Positions 60,976 through 64,000 of a DNA stretch of 64,000 bases are shown in pieces (position 1 is the first letter of the stretch; the number at the start of each line of letters is the position of its first letter). The notes beneath the pieces were generated by a model. It saw nothing but the letters and a program-made list of their open reading frames with translations, made no database searches and was not told where the DNA came from. The DNA is from Psilocybe azurescens (taxonomy: Eukaryota > Basidiomycota > Agaricomycetes > Agaricales > Agrocybaceae), in assembly GCA_023853785.1 (NCBI GenBank), contig JAJIRX010000788.1, positions 1 to 64,000 of the forward strand. Direction: 5' to 3'. A program made the translations under genes and the position numbers.

Positions 60976-63230
60976 TAGTGAAGAACGGAGACCGAAATTG
61001 GATAATGTGCATTTAGTCAATGCACCGTACGCCCGAAGGCATCGAGACGGTGCAATCTCTCAGCTTAAGGCCCACGACAAGGGAGAAAAAGAGTACGTTT
61101 GCGTAGTGGCGGTGTACCCCTCCCTCAGGAAAATGTACTTGTCGATGGCATTTAGTGGCAGTTTGACAAGTCTTTATCGTTCATTGAAGAACGATAGACT
61201 AATGGGCCATGGCCGAAACCTTGCGGCAACAGCTATCATTCTCATTGAGCTGTCTGGTGGGCTTTGTTGCCAAATGCAACAGATTCTGGCCGATCATTAT
61301 TCTCGCCCAACTCACTTACCAGTGGCACTATTGTTGAGTACAACCCGGGAGCAATGGATGAAGACGGCGGACGACAAGCTTGAGAGCGTTTAGAACATAA
61401 GTAAGACCTAGTAACTACCAAGATGTCAGAGAATCGTTGTAAGAGAATTAAGATAATTGTTAGCCACGTACATAGATTTCAAGAAATTTTATGTCATAGA
61501 ATAGTAGCCTAAAAGCGATGCATTCCAAGGTTTGTACTGGATTCAATCATCAATAATGATCACGCTCACGCTCACCTGTTTTGTTGAAGACCAGTTTGAC
61601 AAGGTACCTCACCGGCCGAGAAAAACAGAACCAAATTTCTCACAGACAGCACTTGGCCGCACAGTGAGCTTTGTTGCTCAGCATGCGTTTGCATGCTAAA
61701 GCGACAGCGTCCGCCGATCGCGATTACCAATGGCAGACCTTTACCACTCATCAATCGTACCTGGTTGGACACGACTGGGGAGCGTTAGGGGCCATGATCC
61801 ACCTCCTTCTCGATGATAGTAGAAAGCGGAAGGAGCAGTGATAAGATGATGGTTGCAAGCGACTGTCAACGAGACTTGTTAGTTCTTACTAAGACAACTA
61901 GATAAGAAAGCACATACGTTTTGGTGTCATAAAAGAATAACCTGAACGGCGAGAAAATTTCAAACGTTAGCACTTGGTTCAAGCGTAGAAGTCTATCGCA
62001 CTCACCTTTGTTGTTGAAGACGCCTCACCAGCCAAAAATAAAATGAAAGACACTACTAATTTTCTCGCCGACAGTGTTGGGCAGTCTGGCGGACTTTGTC
62101 ATGGCTCACCATCTGGCACGGTTTGCGGCCACAGCGTCGGCGATTACGATTGGTGACCACGGACCTGTAGCGTTTTCCGGTCATAGCCTGGTTAGGTACA
62201 ACCAGCGAGCGGTAGCTGCCACGATCCGCCGTCTTCTCGATGATTGCAGAAGACGGAGGGTGGGAAATGAGAGAATAGTAAACGATTGGGAATGGCCGAT
62301 TAGATGTTGTTCAGCAATGGATAAGAAACTGTTGATGTATGTCTTTATGGAGAAGCAAGCCGCATAACGGGAAGCTATACATTAGAAGACGAGTAAGTAG
62401 TTCACGAATGAGTTGAATAGTGTATTCTCACATATTCTTATGTGGCGACGAGCCGAGCAGTAACGTAAGGCTTTCGCAGTTTGGGCTACATGTTCTCCTC
62501 TCCTCAAGATCAGGACTCGCGAAAGGCTTTGCCGTCTAATCTCCCCATAGGGGTGAGCCAGAACTGACAGGATTAGTGGAGAGAAACAAGGTGGGAGTTC
62601 TCTGAGAGAAGAGACGCCCTAAGGCACCTCTTTTATACCTCTAGTCTTGTGTTTATTCTCGTTGAGGCTGTCCCAAGGTTACTCACGGACCACAACTCGT
62701 GCATGAGATAAATAAGAAAGCAGACCTCGAATCCAAACTAATTTTGTTCTGCACAGATGTTGAACGTTTTAAATTTCAAATTTCAACGTTCAACGTTGAA
62801 ACGTTGAAATTTGAAAGGTCATTGTATCTCCTTTTGGGGGTCCATATTACTATGTTAGGAAGTGCCAAGGGAAAGTGGGCTCCCCTCCTGAAAATTTCCG
62901 TGGCTTCTGAAGATCGATATTACTGAGATAACAAGTCAGACTGGGTGATATCGCGTCATTACTCGTGGTCTTGAGTAAAAGAGATAGACTGTCCTCAAAA
63001 TACCGTTGTGAAACTCTAGCCTTAAGTTCCTTATTTTCTCCAGAGTCTAGGGATTCTCTCGACGACTATCGGCCGACGATCACCTCGACGTGTATTCTAC
63101 GGCGTATTCATCCGTATTGCTTGTATTATGCGGTGACTTGCAGCTTGCAATGCAGCTGATGAAATACTCACTCGTTTCTGCAGCCATCTCAGCACTAGTC
63201 CGAAGGAACAGGAGGTGCGTGTACTCCATG
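60976..63230 (+). repeat. Dispersed repeat, copy B (related to 9985-11600)
   Basis: Colinear with copy A (anchors listed there) and longer. It contains at least two internal repeats of one module, 61590-61870 and 62015-62330. Both carry a TCACC(G/A)GCC start, a GACAGCGTC/CACAGCGTC-GGCGAT block, a GACCTxTAxC segment and CTTCTCGATGAT. On plus, coding-like stretches recur (LYRSLKNDRLMGHGRNLAA; VRYNQRAVAATIRRLLDD; GAMIHLLLDDSRKRKEQ), each ended by stops. On minus the same modules also read partly open. No known family. The 3' third (62700-63230) is conserved with copy A although it looks non-coding. Confidence 0.6.
62774..62816. repeat. Perfect 17-bp inverted repeat (hairpin) within copy B
   Basis: Left arm TTTCAAATTTCAACGTT at 62774-62790, right arm AACGTTGAAATTTGAAA at 62800-62816, 9-nt loop that itself contains the palindrome CAACGTTG. 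Copy A lacks it at the matching place (11116-11120), so it was gained in B or lost from A. Confidence 0.85.
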
Positions 63231-63688
63231 AGTCAAGGGAATCATTCGGAATTGTATCAATCTACGACACGAACAAAATCACACCAACACTTGATGTGTA
63301 CACTCATTTAAAGGTCCGCGACTGATTGTAATGAGACGTATCACAATATAGTCCACATCTGAGACTGTATCAAGATCATCGTGAAATCTGACCTTTGAAA
63401 TTTTAAGTCCTTTTCAAACAGCAAAGACGTAACCAAAAGGATTAAAAGACAAGGCGCCTGCGTTTGATATACTAAGCACCAGTCCCTTTGTATGTGCTTC
63501 ACAGAGCCAAATCATAAGCTCCGAAAAGAGCAATTTAATGGTCTGGATATACCCTCTACACAACAGTTCAAAGCCCAGATCCTGCATAGTTGACACAAGT
63601 AATCCAGAAAATATGTCGTATCCAACGAAGAGAAGAAAAAGAGTCTGAGAGCAATGTGTTTCTGAGAGTGGGGCTTGTGCCGTCCATA
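63231..63688. other. Intergenic, no gene seen
   Basis: Between repeat B and the 3' end of the right-edge gene. No coding signal. Confidence 0.4.
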
Positions 63689-64000
63689 CTATCCCAAAAT
63701 GATTTCTTTCCATACTGGCCCCTTTCTCAGTGCCTTCTCTAGATACCTCTTTTGATCCACCCAACAGCTACACGTTCGGCCCATTCTCCATGCCATTCAA
63801 TCAGCATGACCATATATCTCCAACCCAGCTCGTCGTCAATTTTGCCATTCTTGGCCTTTTCATCTCGTCCTTCGCATATTAGGATAAACTCGTGTGATTT
63901 AGGGACATTCTTCTTGCACCAATCCGGATGAACAAAGATAGTGCCCAATTCTCGACTCTTGCTATCGCCGAAGATACCAAGACGGGTATACCCACTTTTG
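63689..64000 (-). CDS. C-terminus of a HET-type (heterokaryon incompatibility-like) protein, 5' partial
   Basis: Gene enters from the right edge. Frame SGYTRLGIFGDSKSRELGTI, FVHPDWCKKNVPKSHEFIL, GWRYMVMLIEWHGEWAERVA, then, after one base added in the C3 run at 63760-63762, VDQKRYLEKALRKGPVWKEI ending ILG at 63689. The 'xxVMLIEWxGxWAERxxVG ... GPxWKEIxLG' ending is what I know from C-termini of agaricomycete HET-domain proteins, which mediate non-self recognition. The HET domain itself would lie outside the window, so the family call rests on the tail only. Confidence 0.5.

Noticed and set aside
61700..61860. A GHDWG pentapeptide in repeat copy B (also at 10375 in copy A), like the nucleophile elbow of epoxide hydrolases
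   Set aside because: No other epoxide-hydrolase motif surrounds it, the frame stops soon after, and the third module copy does not keep it.

Overview
This is a stretch of a basidiomycete (mushroom-forming, Agaricomycete-type) nuclear genome. The evidence: genes are packed on both strands and cut by many 45-75 nt introns; there is a eukaryotic initiator tRNA-Met; and lineage-typical families occur, namely a fungal-specific FunK1 kinase remnant, a CBM1 cellulose-binding protein, F-box/leucine-repeat families, the C-terminus of a HET-type protein, a TPT/DUF250 transporter and MFS carriers.

Layout. 1-7.1 kb: RING E3 ligase (runs off the left edge), triose-phosphate-transporter-like gene, small secreted cysteine-rich protein, QCR8. 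7.7-21.6 kb: an accessory zone with two paralogous leucine-repeat genes, a dispersed repeat (copy A), a broken FunK1 gene, an unrecognised membrane/coiled-coil gene, a stand-alone thioesterase-like gene and an MFS carrier with two in-frame stops. 22.2-29 kb: GDP-mannose 4,6-dehydratase, GDP-fucose synthase, FAD synthase (opposite strand) and a GDP-fucose-type Golgi transporter. 29-32 kb: MRE11. 33-41 kb: leucine-repeat/F-box genes, a pseudogene carrying a small poly-A retroposon, tRNA-iMet, a CBM1 protein and a secreted glycosidase-like gene. 41.5-59.6 kb: a housekeeping block with ArfGAP, a PEX39-like gene, EST1/SMG7-like, a SNF2 helicase, cytochrome b5 reductase, an F-box gene, peroxisomal enoyl-CoA hydratase 2 and an MFS anion symporter. 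61-63.2 kb: copy B of the dispersed repeat. The right edge holds the 3' end of a HET-like gene.

Two points dominate. First, GMD, GDP-fucose synthase and a GDP-fucose-like transporter lie within 6.7 kb on one strand. They would make GDP-fucose from GDP-mannose and carry it into the Golgi, so this looks like a compact fucosylation gene group. Second, at least 14 genes contain frame breaks that are nearly all repaired by adding one or two bases to a homopolymer run. Many apparent 'split' or 'short' reading frames here are therefore probably sequence-consensus errors rather than biology. Clean genes (QCR8, GDP-fucose synthase, FAD1, ArfGAP, cytochrome b5 reductase) show that the effect is local. 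Exon coordinates are given only where I followed the splice sites by hand; other gene ends are start/stop extents.
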